DNA of 64,000 nt from Ceratotherium simum simum (GCF_000283155.1 NW_004454193.1:13234636-13298635); one strand, 5' to 3'. Shown: positions 12,421-24,250, numbered from the stretch's first letter. Numbers and translations are program-made. Notes: a model not told the origin generated them from the letters alone.

Positions 12421-12671
12421 AAGACCTTCAGAATTCTACCATGTTGTGTCTCCTGGAAGCTACAAATGAGGTTTTGATGCAGAGGTATCTGAATATAGGA
12501 ACAAACATCTAAAGACCTGGAGTCATGGTTTCACTGTAGAAGCTATAAACCGTAATTCACCCTGTGTTCTCTTCTGCATCTGTAATTCAAGCATGAGGGG
12601 CCTGGTATGTCTTTGTGTTTGCATTTCTTAGCTGAGTTCATGCTAACCCTACCGTCAAAACTACAAATTCA

Positions 12672-12854
12672 GGGCCGGCCCAGTGGTGTAGTGGTTAAGT
12701 TAGCCCGCTCCACTTCGGTGGCCCGGGGTTCGCAGGTTTGGATCCTGGGCGCGGACCTATGCACCGCTTATCAAGCCATGCTGTGACAGGCATCCCACAT
12801 ATAAAGTAGAGGAAGATGGGCTCAGGACTAATCTTCCTCACGCACACACACACA
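12672..12854 (+). mobile_element. ERE-type SINE, short tail form
   Basis: The head GGGCCGGCCCAGTGGTGTAG and B-box-like GGTTTGGATCC are followed by only one GAGGAAGATGGGC tail unit, then CACACACA. A 15-bp target-site duplication, AAAACTACAAATTCA (12657-12671) and AAAACTGCAAATTCA (12855-12869), has a single mismatch. Confidence 0.93.
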
Positions 12855-13305
12855 AAAACTGCAAATTCATCTAGAAAGAAGCTTCCAAATATTGAGGCTT
12901 GCATTTAGATTGAAAGACCACCCTCTCAAAAAATGAACTGCCCTTTTTAAGATCATAATTAGGATTAATGCACTCAAACAGACACATGTGTAAAAATTCT
13001 ATGTACTAAGTGTGCACAGCTTATGTGATAATTTGATATAATAATGAATCTCTCCTCTTTTTCTGCCAAGTCTCCACATATTGTTTACCTTCCTACTTTT
13101 ATATCTTCAGCTAGTCACACGTGTGTTCTTACTCAGATTGCTCTAGCCACGTTGGTCTTCTATCTTCCTGAATATGGTATCTTTTCTGCCATTAGCACTT
13201 GCTATTTTCTTTGCTTAGAAAACACTTCTCCCAGCTCTACAAATGGCTGGCTCCTTCTCAGCATAAACACCATCTCCTCAGAGAGGCTTTCCCTGATGTC
13301 TTAGG

Positions 13306-13850
13306 TCAGGTTTCTCAGAAGCCGACTCCAAGGGTGACCAACCGTCTTGGTTTGCCCATGACTGTCTCGCTGTTATACCGCGAGTCCTCTTGCTGATAAC
13401 ATTCCAGTCTCAGGTAACCCCACAGCCCTGGGCAAAGTGGGACAGTGAGTCACCATGGATTTATAAGGGAAGTGCTCCCAAGAGATTTCTGGGAACAGCG
13501 TGGGGGAAGCAAGGAGGAAGGAGACGATGCCAAGCAATGCAAAGTCCAACGGAGGTAGCTTAAACCGGATCCCACAAGAGAACCTGGAGTGTTAAGTTAG
13601 GTTCCGAGTTTTTCCCAACAGAAGCAAAGGATTTGAGCTTTCATAATCCCATACCTGTCCATCAGTGGCTAACAGGTCTCCTGCAAGTGGCGGTGGGAGA
13701 GGCAAATTTCCAGGTAGGTTCTGCTTTCTCAGAATACAGGCAAAACAGTTCCATTAGCCCCAAATCAGGTTTCCAGAGAGAGTCACACGTGTGGCTCATT
13801 AGAAGCAAAAGTGCACAGAAGCTGGGGTGGGGGACCCAGAGTCACCCTTC
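13306..13850. mobile_element. Unclassified old element inserted in the L2
   Basis: About 545 bp separates two co-linear halves of one L2. It begins near GTTTCTCAGAAGCCGACTCC and contains 'gggaagtgctcccaagag'. I recognise the general look of an old LTR or long MER element but cannot name it. The 111-codon plus frame at 13633-13968 runs across its right half into L2 and is not a gene. Confidence 0.4.
13333..13454. mobile_element. Small inverted-repeat element (MITE-like)
   Basis: The left end GGTGACCAACCGTC...GGTTTGCCC is matched, with mismatches, by the reverse complement of the right end GGGCAAAGTGGGACAGTGAGTCACC. This gives terminal inverted repeats of roughly 25 bp around a core of about 70 bp. 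It is a non-coding DNA-transposon relic. Confidence 0.6.
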
Positions 13851-14367
13851 CCCTTTAGAACCACCCTTCCCACTTAAGACCTACCCTATCATTGCCTTAC
13901 TTTCCTCAAGGCACTTATCAATATTTGGCATTACCCCATGTGTGTATAGTATCTATAACTACATCTAAATTTGTATCTTTATCCATATTCATATCCATAT
14001 ATACCAATTTCTATGTCTATGTGTGTATATTTTAATTACTTTTCTTTTTCCACTATTATTTACTTCAAGAGGGCAGTAACTCTACCTTATTAACCATCCC
14101 TTGTGTAATAGTTGCTCAATGAATATTGGAGAAATCAATAAATTAATTCATATGCTAAACGATAACATTCCAGCAGAATGAAACAGCAGAGCCCTTGCCT
14201 AAACTTCTCAGCTGCTTCATCACAAAATCATAATATTCCTGTTTCTTTTTCTTGTTTTCTCTTTACTAAGGTTTCATTGCAAAAATACAGTTCCTGCTCT
14301 ACCATTCTTCAAACCTCTCTTCTTTCTTGCCAATCTCTTTTTTTTTCGTTTAAAAACAATCTTCGTA

Positions 14368-14605
14368 ACCGAGGCAGTAGAGTTTAGTTCTTAAGAACAT
14401 ACGCTCTGGAGCGCGCTGGAGTGATTTTGGATCCCAGATCTGACACTTACTATAGTGATGACTATGGTTTTTACTCAACCATAAAATGGAGGGGTATATC
14501 GCCCCTCTCATAAGGTGATGGTGAGCATTAATATATGCAGAAGCAGTGAAATAAGGCCTAGTACAAGGAAAACAGAAAATATTAGCTATTGCCAATAGTT
14601 AATAA
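14368..14605 (+). mobile_element. MIR SINE (sense)
   Basis: 'aggcagtagagtttagttct' starts the element, then 'gatcccagatctgacactta', then 'aaaatggaggggtatatc' and 'ggtgatggtgagcattaata'. This is the full MIR order from tRNA-like head to LINE-like tail. Confidence 0.8.
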
Positions 14606-14845
14606 AATATTACCAATTTCCCACATGGATTCTATATCATTTTGGATTAGTTATGATTTATTTTCCAACTACTTTAAAAAAGGATCCAAGATAGCTTGAC
14701 TCTAGTCTGTCATTTAGAAGTTTTATTTTCAGTCATCTTACTAGAAATTGTATTATATTGACTAGATGTATTTACTAGATTATTTACATCTTACTAGAAA
14801 TTGAAATCAGTTTTCTCAAAAGGCATTAGAGTAAAGTTCTCATGC

Positions 14846-14869
14846 AACACACATACACACACACACACA
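14846..14869. repeat. (CA)n microsatellite
   Basis: A short CA run with one TA interruption. Confidence 0.9.
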
Positions 14870-15131
14870 TTTTTTCTGTTGACCAACCTTTGGAAGGCTC
14901 TTGGCCAGAATTCATTGAAATACTTCTATAATCTCAAATGCATAGAAGAGAGTGATACAGTGTTGTCTTCTCACTATTTTAATAAATTTTAATGTTTTGT
15001 CAGACACTTAGAGTTCCCTTGATGGTTTACTATATTTAAGATGGTTTTATTTGTACTCTAAGAAATACATTACTGGGATCACTTACAAATGTAATTGCTT
15101 TAGCAAGTTCTAAAAGTCAGGAGACATTTCT

Positions 15132-15433
15132 TTTTTTTTTTTTTTTTGAGGAAGATCAGCCCTGACCTAACATCCGTGCTAATCCTCCTCTTTTTGCTGA
15201 GGAAGACCAGCTCTGAGCTAACATCTATTGCCAATCCTCCTCCTTTTTTTCCCCCCCCCCAAAGCCCCAGGAGATAGTTGTATGTCATAGTTGCACATCC
15301 TTCTAGTTGCTGTATGTGGGACATGGCCTCAGCATGGCCGGAGAGGCGGTGCGTTGGTGCGCACCCGGGATCCGAACCCGGGCCGCCAGCAGCAGAGCGC
15401 GTGCACTTAACCACTAAGCCACGGGGCCAGCCC
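15132..15433 (-). mobile_element. ERE-type SINE, composite body-plus-tail form
   Basis: In antisense: T tail, two GAGGAAGA(T/C)...TTAGCTCAG tail units, a T/C run, then AAAGCCCCAG, the TAGTTGCTG body and a head ending GGGGCCAGCCC. A perfect 14-bp target-site duplication AGGAGACATTTCTT lies at 15119-15132 and 15434-15447. The 104- and 61-codon frames here are SINE sequence. Confidence 0.95.
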
Positions 15434-15677
15434 AGGAGACATTTCTTATCACCTCATCCATAATATGATCTAAAAATTATTTTGTTGGTTTTATTACGTA
15501 CAATATATGTCATGTTTTAATGCATAAATAACGTTTTTACTATTTCTACATACTATTTGTATTTGAATATTAAATGAGCAGACTTATTATTAGCGTATTA
15601 GCACAACTGTGACTTATGAAAAACCATTTGCATGGCAATAGTTTGATATTATATTCTTTAAAATATATATTTACTTA

Positions 15678-15923
15678 GGTGCCAGCTAGGTGGCGTAGCA
15701 GTTAAGGTGGTGCCCTCCGCTTTGGCAGCCTAGGGTTTGCAGGTTCGGATCCCCGGCGCGGACCAACATACTACTTGTCAAGCCGTGCTGTGGTGGTGTC
15801 CCATATAAAGTAGAGGAAGATGGGCACAGATTTTAGCCCAGGGCCAATCTTCCTTAGCAAAAAGAGGAGGATTGGCATCAGATATTAGTTCAGGGCTGAA
15901 CTTCCTCACAAAAAAATACATAT
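15678..15923 (+). mobile_element. ERE-type SINE, tail-only form
   Basis: The head GGTGCCAGCTAGGTGGCGTA and B-box-like GGTTCGGATCC are followed by GAGGAAGATGGGC and GAGGAGGATTGGC units. Imperfect flanking duplications ATATATATTTACTTA and ATATATTTTTACTTA border it. Confidence 0.93.
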
Positions 15924-15974
15924 ATATATATTTTTACTTAAATATACAGATGATAAACATTTGAGAAACAGTGT

Positions 15975-16215
15975 TGGACATAGAACCTACATAGAGAGTG
16001 CCTACTCCACCTCTTAATGCCTGTGTGTGAGCTTGACAAGTTGTCACCTGTCCCTGCCTCAATTTCCTCATCTATAAAATGAAAATAATAATGGCACTTA
16101 CTCTTAGGGTTGTTATGAATTTTAATGGATAAATTCATGGAAACCACTGAAGTAGTTTGGCACAGTGCTTGGCAAATAGAAAGTATAATTTAAGATTTAG
16201 CTATTATTGTTAATA
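15975..16215 (+). mobile_element. MIR SINE (sense)
   Basis: CCTGCCTCAATTTCCTCATC, 'tataaaatgaaaataataat', 'cttagggttgttatgaattt' and 'ggcacagtgcttggcaaat' form an unusually clear MIR core and tail. Confidence 0.9.
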
Positions 16216-16384
16216 TTAATATATAATAATCCTCTGAAATTCACTTCATCCCTTCATATGAGACAAATGGACTGAGAGCAGTCCTGTATATATATAATTC
16301 TTATAAAAGTGAATTTCTTGTTGTCAATATCATAGTGTATTTATGTCACGATCGCTCTTTACTCTTAGATTGAGGTGTATAAAT

Positions 16385-16605
16385 AAAGAGTGTGTTATAG
16401 AATCATAGGATTTGGCATCTAATCTTGACTTTACGTTATTAGTTATGTGCCCTCAATAACTGTGGTTCATTTTTATGATCTCCACATGAGGTAGCAATCA
16501 TATCTTCATAAAAGAATGGCTACGAGGTTAAATGAAATGACATCATAACAGTGAAAATTCTTGGTAAAGCTTGTCAAAAAAGTTGTACTAATAGTTGTTG
16601 TGATC
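16385..16605 (+). mobile_element. MIR SINE (sense, diverged)
   Basis: 'tttggcatctaatcttgact', 'gttattagttatgtgccctc' and 'ggctacgaggttaaatgaaa' match MIR landmarks in order. Confidence 0.65.
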
Positions 16606-18021
16606 AATTCAGATATATTTGTATTTTTTTCATTTTTGAAATTTCTTTTCTATTTCTACCAGGCTGTTATATCCCTGGGAAGCGTCTCTCTTAAGTCTTC
16701 ATAAAATGTTTAAATGCTTTGCGTTTAATGATCTCATCTATAGAGTTATTTTCCTAGCCTAATGTTCTACAGTAAGGATAGGAGATAAAATTCATTCCAT
16801 GTGCCAACTGATAGTAGCTCCCTGGGAATGCTGTGATGCTAAGGATTCTGAGGTTGTATATGAAGATACTATTGCAAGTCACCGCACTTTCCACGGCTGT
16901 GGGAGGAGCCTGTATTCATTGCTCTTAGATTATAAAATATGACTTCGTGGTCAGTAGGAATGAAAGGCATAAACGTTGGGTAGAATTTGGGTCTAAAGGG
17001 TTATACCAAGAAGAATAATTAATGTTCAGCTCTTTATTTTCTGTGTCTACCTCTTCAGAGGATTTGAAAGGTGACCTATCAAGAGTAAGACTGAGGCATC
17101 CAGGAAACAATGTCCCAACCCATTGCCAAATTTCAATTTCTGTTATAGGCAGTTACAACTTTCACTGGACCCAGAAACGTAACACTTAAAAAGAAATCTA
17201 TCTGATGATTTCTGTAGGGGAGGTCTCTAGGCTTTTCCATAAAGACATTTTACTGCCAAATTTCATTTTTAATTGATACCTTCTTGGCATTCTTTAAAAT
17301 GAATTCCTTAGAATGGGGTGGTAGGAACTTTTAATGTCAATATACATTAAACAAATAAATTAATTAATATATCAGAGAAACTCCCTTTTTTATCCTGAAA
17401 TTCATTTGCTGATGATTTAGGCTCAAAACGTGAATATGGTATTTAAGAGCCTGGTAAATACATTCCAACAAACGTGTCTATAAACCAATTATATCTTTAT
17501 GCTTCATTGATCAGCATGTGCAAAGCTGGATAAAAAGAATGTCTGCCGCTAATCTGTATGTTGTAACTTTAAATCCTTCTCTAAAGAGTCTTGTATAAAC
17601 AGGAATGGCACTTTTTCAGAATATGTTTCAATTTAAATTCCAATGTAGTTTAAATACGTTCTTATCCTGCCCCCCCCCCCCACCGCCGGCCACTTCTCCA
17701 TACCTCTGTCTCCCCCGGAACCCAATTTTCGTTGTTGTTTGACTCATGATGACACTCTTACTCTTGCGGATGTGATAACCTGTTTGTTCAAAGTCACATT
17801 AGAAAAACCAGGGAAAATTCCACGCAGTTGAAACAATGACTCATTATGCGATGGGTGAGGGTGTCAGGGCAACAGTGGAGAAAATGAAAGGAATCGATGG
17901 AGACAATGCAATAGGACCAAATGGTGCTTAAATAAGACAGTCTTAAATTTAAAACCCAGTTATGACTGAATGGAGTATAAATGTTTTTTGTTAGATTCGG
18001 GGTGGGGAGATCAACTAACTT
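16606..18021. other. Single-copy DNA, no gene recognised
   Basis: The only simple-sequence item is a C run (17670-17681). Frames at 16925-17110 and 17794-18030 on the minus strand lack any recognisable domain. The stretch could hold regulatory DNA, but sequence alone does not show it. Confidence 0.4.
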
Positions 18022-18165
18022 GTGAATCATTATTATATGCCAGACATTGTGCCCAGTATTTTGTTTATATTATTTAAATTAATCCTCATAACAACCATCA
18101 GAAGTTTTTATTAAATTATTATTACCACCTTGTTGAAAAGAGAGCTTAGGTTCATAACGGATATG
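18022..18165 (-). mobile_element. MIR SINE (antisense)
   Basis: 'attatatgccagacattgtg', 'aattaatcctcataacaacc' and 'gttgaaaagagagcttaggt' follow the antisense MIR order. Confidence 0.75.
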
Positions 18166-18674
18166 AAGTACTCATGAAACGAAAAGAAAAAGAAAACGGT
18201 TGCATGAAGGCTGAGAAACAGGGAGACCACAGGCATTTGTGCCAGAAACTAGTGGACATTTCCTTGGGGCACCAGAGTCAGGATAATTAACCCCCTTTCC
18301 ACTTGACTTGAGTCTTTGGATAGCACTTATGAAGATGTAAATTCTTAAAATTATCTGATCGATTAATTGGACCCACCTGCCACCATTGGCCCAGTTAGCT
18401 TGGTCTACCTTAATTGACAGCCCTAGATGGCAACACACGAGGGAAAAGAAAAACACAGACGAGAAACAGATGCTGGGCAAGGAAAAATGATAGTCCAACT
18501 GAGGTGCCGCCTGGACAGCTATTCATTTATCAAAGATGAAACCCATTACAATTTTTGGATGAAGTGGATAAACTCTTAGGTTGTTGCCTACTTTACGTTA
18601 TCAAAACTACTTTTCTTTTCTCCAACTACAGAAAAGTTTTAATAGTTCTTTCACTTTATCATCATAAGACCAAC

Positions 18675-18910
18675 ATAACCTGCTGTGGTGCAAGGGATGT
18701 GGGTTAGAATCATTGTTCTTCACTATATTTTGTGCTAAATCTATTCCTTTGAGCAGATCATTTACCCACCTCAAAGCCCCCGTTCCCTCATCCATAAAAT
18801 AAGGTTAATAATAGCCCTTTTACTCAATAATAGTGATGGTGGGCAGAGAAGACAATGCATATAAAACAGTTGGTACTGTGCCTGGTACATAATGTCCTAG
18901 TGGTATCTAT
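18675..18910 (+). mobile_element. MIR SINE (sense)
   Basis: 'gagcagatcatttacccacc', 'cgttccctcatccataaaat' and 'ggtactgtgcctggtacata' are the MIR core and tail. The 62-codon minus frame here is MIR sequence. Confidence 0.75.
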
Positions 18911-21900
18911 AAAACTCTTTGGACAACATGAGAGAAAGCAAGGCATTCATTCTTGGGGAAATCCTGGCTCAATAAATTAATCCAAATTAAGAAATGATTT
19001 GGGCTGAGAATCAATATTTTAAACAAAAACTTGGAATATTTTATTTCTTTTGGCTCCTGCACCTATCAAATGAAACTCTTGTGAATTAGGATAAGGCTAT
19101 CAGCATTTATACATATCATTTTAGCCAAGGCACAAAGTGTCAAAATCTGTGTTTAATTGTACATGGCCTGTTAAAATAAAGTAGTGCCAAATATCATGAA
19201 TAGCCATCAAGGAAGAAAAAGGTGGTTACAAATTAACATCCCCTGGGAAACAAGCTATAAAATAGAGTATCAAGCAGCACTATAAATAATCTGTTAACTG
19301 CATCTTCACCTAAATCTGAGACTAGCCCAACCTTATTGTAAATTACATCAAAAAAACCTAACCCCAAAATGAGCTTACAGCAAAGCAATAAACTCTTCCC
19401 ATGTATTAATATATTATTAGATATTAATTTGTCAAGTTTGGGGTGAAGTAATAATTCAAATATGAGTGAGCAAAGCAGTCACCTTGTCTAATTAAAATGG
19501 AGAGGAGATATTCCTTAGAAACAGTCTTATCCCTCCTTCTTTGTTTCCCTGCTGTCAATCCAAAATCCATCAGAATTTTGCACTGTGGCAGTTAGAAACG
19601 GTGATCTTGGTAACATTATACAAATTCTTCCTGGAAGGAATGGGCTTATCCTCAGAAACATCACAGATCAGTGTTTGGGGAACATTGCATTTTTTTATCA
19701 AAGATATATCTAAATCCATCTGACACTGAAATTTGCACCTTTTTTGAAAGGTTCCTTGTTGTTCTCTGGGTTGAAAAATCAGTTTTCATGTTGAATAATA
19801 ATGTGGAAAAGAGCAAACCCTGTTAAAAGGACCTCGAAGTACACTAACTGCTTCCCCAAATGAGAGAAATAAAGAAGCACTTTGAGACTTTTAAGTCTTT
19901 CTTCTCTCCTCCACCATTAAATCTCCCAAGTACCTAAAATTGTTAGATCTCTTGAACATTGTGCATGTGAATGGTGGTTAAGGACTGGAGAGGGAAAAAC
20001 TCCTTTTTTCTCTGCTGAGTAATTATGCCAGTGGGGAAGTTTAGAAATGCAAATGACATCTCTTCTATGTGGCTGATTCTCGGTGCACAGTGTTTTTACC
20101 CATAACTCTGGCAACAAGTTCTGACATTTCCAAAAACAAGAATGTTACTCTAGATTTGTTTCGGATACAGTGAAATATTTTTGTTTATTTGAAAAGCTAC
20201 CACTTCAGCTGCAGTTTCTTTCTAAAATCAACCATATGGAGAAATGTCCTACCAGCAAATACTATTCATCGTCATCTTTGCTTAGTAATAACAACGAAAA
20301 CAACAACAAAATGCACAGGACCTAGGTCCACTTATCAAAGAAACCTCTGAACAGAAGGCCTTAACATGTTTCATATAAAATATACATTTGCTTATTTAAA
20401 AAATAAAAGGAATTGTGACTTTTTTGAGTAGGCTAGGAAACAGTATTATTTTCTACATATGTACTTACATATATAATAAGAAATTACAAGTGGTTTTAGG
20501 AACAAAATTACTAAACTCAATCTAAAAATCTAGTATAAAATATTATTTCTTCACATTAAATTGTTCTATCTAGATATTGTGAAAATTTGTCCAAAGTGTT
20601 TGTTGCTCTACTTTAATTCAACTTAATTCAATACTATCTAATGTAATTCTTTTTTTTTTTTTTGGCAAATAACATTTCCTTTCTAAAATGTCCATGTTAC
20701 AAGTAAACATTAAGTTTACTTTTTGCCCTGAATAGTATCTGAAATGATGGCTCTTAAAAATTATTGTAATATCTTTCCAGAATCCCTGGCAATAAAGTAA
20801 AAAATAACATTATGGCACCATCTAGTGACCTAATATTTCTCTTTTTCTTCTTTCGTTCTTTAGCTTGAAAGTGCATATTTCTATTGATTGTATAAAGCTA
20901 CATGTACTTTTGGCAAATGTGCATCTAGAAATAGTCTTTTTTACTATTACTCATGGATAAAGCAAACTGATCTCAACCAACTGAAATTTCAAAAATAATT
21001 ATCCACCTTGTAAAGTAGAAAATGTTTTACAACCAGATCAATAATTTTGGACCTAGCCTAGTGCTGCAAACAGGTAATGAAATTACTATACACTCATATT
21101 TGGAACTGATTAAGGTAAATCCATCTTTAGAAAATGTTTTCATCCACAAATGAAACTGTTTTTTGTATAATAAACTTGACAAAACTGGTATTATTTTTCT
21201 TATATAAGCAATCCTGATTATTTATGTGACAATGGCATAAATCCAAAAATAGTAAAGGAAAAGAAATACCTCTAAACCCATCAGAGATAAGTGTTAATTT
21301 AGTACATAGTCATACATACTCATTGCCAATAGATATGTATTGTTTGGCATTATGATATGCAAATTGATTTATAGCTTATTTTTTAAGTTTTTAAATGTCT
21401 TAATATTTATTTTGTCAATACCTTATTATTCTAAAGTTAGATTGCATTTTAAACAGGAAAGCATTGTATTTTTATGTGTTTGTGAAAATGTGAATTATTA
21501 AAGTATTAACCTATCTTCTTCTTTGAAACATGTTGCTTTATATTTGTGGTGGGATGTAGAATTCACAAAATGGAGCTTGCTAAAAGCATACTTCAAACTA
21601 GAGCCTTTAGACTACGAAAGAAAGTCAAATAGATTATACTATAAGTAAACTGAGTGTGCAGTGGTTACCTCTGTAACATGAAACACATTCAAGAAAAAGT
21701 GGTCTTCACTGAGGATACTGAATTATATACTTCTCCCATCCTTGAAATCAGAATTTGACTATAACAGTGAAGTAGTATCTATCAGGAACAATTAACTTAT
21801 TTAAAATAAGGCAATGTAAAATAAAAATAAAATTGCAGTTTTTTTTTACAAATTTGTAAAAATAGTTTTAAAAAAAGAAGTTGGGAATGATTAGTCCATA

Positions 21901-22379
21901 TTTTGTAAAAAGAAACCTTCATATTTTATTCTACTGTTTATTGATACAAAAGAGGATAAATGCTTCTCAATGCTTCCTGATATTCACCTCCAGTGCCTTT
22001 TCCCTATGGAACTGGCAATACCCTTTCACCAGTGTGGAAAATGGAATGGTTCTAAGAGATAAGGGAATTGATTCATCTTCTTGTCAGTGCCCACCATGCT
22101 CCTCACCATGGGCTTGCTACAAGACGTCTCTTCTGAATCACAGAATTTGCTTACTCAAATGCAATCTTTAAGTAAGTAATCTTTAACAATTGATTTCCAA
22201 GAAAGAGTTTCCATATCTCCCATATTCTCTTCAGATCCCTGGTTGCTGAGTTTAATTGTTAGTTCTGGGAGTGCCTTGGTGACTCTGTTTTTCTAAAGTG
22301 TATCATGCATATCTGAGTGTCCTCGAAGGTGACATTCTCTCCTACAAGCACTATGATATTGATGGTGAAGAGAGGACTG
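18911..22379. other. Long repeat-poor AT-rich stretch, no gene recognised
   Basis: About 3.5 kb with almost no recognisable transposon. It contains a T run (20650-20663) and a CTCF-like site (20814-20831, see findings). Open frames of 60-96 codons (19541-19723, 19917-20117, 21881-22171) show no domains and no compatible exon structure. Confidence 0.4.
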
Positions 22380-23471
22380 CTTCAAATCTTATTTATAGCC
22401 CCAAACCTAGCAGGGCAACTACCATTCAATTTTAAGGCTTGAGAATAATCCTCTTTGGCTTGATGCTCTGTTCTCTGGGTTCACCAGGATGGCAGTCCGG
22501 CCTTCCCATCCCACTGGGGCGGCAGCATCGCCCAACTTGGCCACCGGCAGCAGCCCCATTCCTGCAGCTCTCGGTGGCAGCCTTGACTCTGAGGCTCCGG
22601 CAGCACCAGCTCGGCGCACTGAAACTGAAGATGGGGCCCTGCGCTCTGAAACAGAGGGAAAAACAGCCTTGGCCTCCAGCCCTGTGCCTGTGGCGGGAAT
22701 GGCAGCCCTACAGATTTCTGAATCATCTCTGAGGTCACTCTTCCCTTTCCATGGAAGATAATGCATGTTCACAGCTAGAGAGCTCTATAATTCTGACCTG
22801 TGGAATCCTGGAAGTCCAAGAGCTTTCTTCCATTTTTGTCTTGTTTCTATCCCCTTTAGTCCAAGTTGGCAGTGTTTCTGCTGGTATAACTCCGTGTCTA
22901 TTCCTGGCTTCTGCTGATAGCTGATTTGATCCATGAACCACACCTGTAATCTCTCTGTGGCGTGATTGTCCAGGCAAACCCTTGGTGTTTTCTCCACAAC
23001 ACGTTTTCTCATTTTTGCAACATGGATAGGCTGAGAATTTTCTAAATCTTCAAGTCCTGGTTCCTTCTTGCTTAATAGTTTGTTTCTTTCCTTTCACATT
23101 TTACTATAAGCAGCACAGAGAAACCAGGCTGCATCTTCAACATTTTGCTTAGAAATCTTCTTAGCTAAATATCCAAGTTAGTCATTTACAATTTCAACTT
23201 TTCACAAACACTAAAACACAATTCAGCCAAGTTCGTAGTCACTTGATAATAAAGTTTGCTTTTCCTCCAGTTTCCCATAATGTATTCCCGATTTCTGTCT
23301 GAGATCTCACCTGAATCCCATTTACTGTCCACACTTCTACCAACAGTCTCTTCAAGGCAATCTAGGCTTTTTCTAATACGCCTCTCAAAACTCCTCTAGT
23401 CTCTACCTACTACTTGGTTCCAAAGCCATGTCTACATTTTTAGGTATTTGTTACAGCAGCACCGCAAAATC
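22380..23471 (-). mobile_element. MaLR (ERVL-related) internal region, partial
   Basis: In the minus orientation this reads as the internal region of a mammalian apparent LTR retrotransposon. Landmarks are the stretch after the LTR ('atacctaaaaatgtagacat', 'aagagactgttggtagaagt'), a GC-rich middle (about 22485-22735) and a far end containing AGCATCAAGCCAAAGAGG and AAGCCTTAAAATTGAATGG. All the 75-117-codon frames at 22419-23012 on both strands lie inside it and are non-functional. MaLRs are non-autonomous relics. The element is incomplete: no 3' LTR follows. Confidence 0.75.
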
Positions 23472-23887
23472 TGTATTAGTCAGAGTTCTCCAGAGAAATA
23501 GAACCAACAGGATTTAGATAGATAGATAGATAGGAAGATCTATAGATCTACTTGTATTTATGTATTTGTGGAGGGTTGGTAAATCCCAAATCTGCAGAGT
23601 AGGCTGGAGGGTGGAGACCAAGGGAAGAGTTGCAGTTGGAGTACAAAGGCAATCAGCTGGCAGAATTCATTCTTGCTCAGGGCAGGTCAATCTTTGTTCT
23701 ATTTTGGCCTTCAACTGACAGGAGGAGGCTCACTCACATTATGGAGGGGAATCTGCTTTATCAAAGAACACTGATTTAAATGTTAATCTCATCTAAAAAA
23801 CATCTTTATCAAAACATCCAGAATAATGTTTAACCAAATATCTGGGCACCGTGGCCCAGCCAGCTGACGTATAAAATAAACCATTAC
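23472..23887 (-). mobile_element. LTR of the MaLR-type element (5' LTR, antisense)
   Basis: It begins TGTATTAGTCAGAGTTCTCC and ends AAATAAACCATTACA on the plus strand, so the reverse complement has the TG...CA ends of an LTR. It contains 'cattatggaggggaatctgc' and 'tgatttaaatgttaatctca'. A short GATA run (about 23516-23535) sits near its 3' end. The exact subfamily is not assigned. Confidence 0.75.
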
Positions 23888-24041
23888 ACTTTATTAATGT
23901 CTTTTTCCCACCAATGAAGAAAGTTGTTGCTAAATAGACGTAACTTTCACATGTGATCTTTGTAAGGTAAAGGCAGAAGATTTCAATTTTAGAAACTAGA
24001 TATATATTTTATAGCAGCAATTTATTTTGGCTTATTGATAG

Positions 24042-24042
<1 letters not shown>

Positions 24043-24073
<31 letters not shown>
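24043..24073. repeat. (TA)n microsatellite
   Basis: An uninterrupted run of about 15 TA units. Confidence 0.95.
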
Positions 24074-24076
<3 letters not shown>

Positions 24077-24149
24077 ATATATATTGACTATCCATGATAC
24101 AGTGAATTCCTTTGTGACAAAAAAGTGTGACCCTTCAACTGAATACTTT

Positions 24150-24250
24150 AACAGCCCTTGCTAGGAGTTAGCATAACTCTATGTGCCATAAATGCATTTT
24201 GCTCATTTAATCCTCACAATTCAATCAGATGCATAGATGAAAGGAGAATA
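24150..24250 (-). mobile_element. MIR fragment (antisense, low certainty)
   Basis: 'actctatgtgccataaatgc' and 'tcatttaatcctcacaattc' resemble the antisense MIR tail. The rest is too diverged. Confidence 0.45.

Larger units (their letters stand above)
13060..14145 (+). mobile_element. L2 LINE 3' portion, split by an insertion at about 13306-13850
   Basis: The left part carries 'tgctctagccacgttggtct', 'atggctggctccttctcagc' and 'ctcctcagagaggctttccc'. The right part resumes with the L2 3' terminus: 'acttcaagagggcagtaact', 'tagttgctcaatgaatattg'. The 86-codon frame at 13044-13304 is L2-derived. Confidence 0.75.

Noticed and set aside
12672..12740. tRNA-like sequences with B-box-like GGTTCGGATCC inside the SINE heads
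   Set aside because: They lack the rest of a tRNA cloverleaf and belong to SINE heads, so they are not tRNA genes.
13633..13968. 111-codon plus frame
   Set aside because: It crosses from an unnamed repeat into an L2 3' end, so it is not one gene.
15100..15463. Frames of 61 and 104 codons with C, R and G-rich ends
   Set aside because: They are the head and tail of an ERE-type SINE read in two directions. Similar peptides recur at 33757, 52741, 52887 and 57695.
17740..17843. Two TGACTCA (AP-1) words about 97 bp apart
   Set aside because: About eight such 7-mers are expected by chance in 64 kb on both strands, so the pair is not significant without other evidence.
22419..23012. Dense overlapping frames of 75-117 codons on both strands in GC-rich DNA
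   Set aside because: The region reads as a MaLR internal sequence. High GC content lowers stop frequency on both strands, which explains the overlapping frames.
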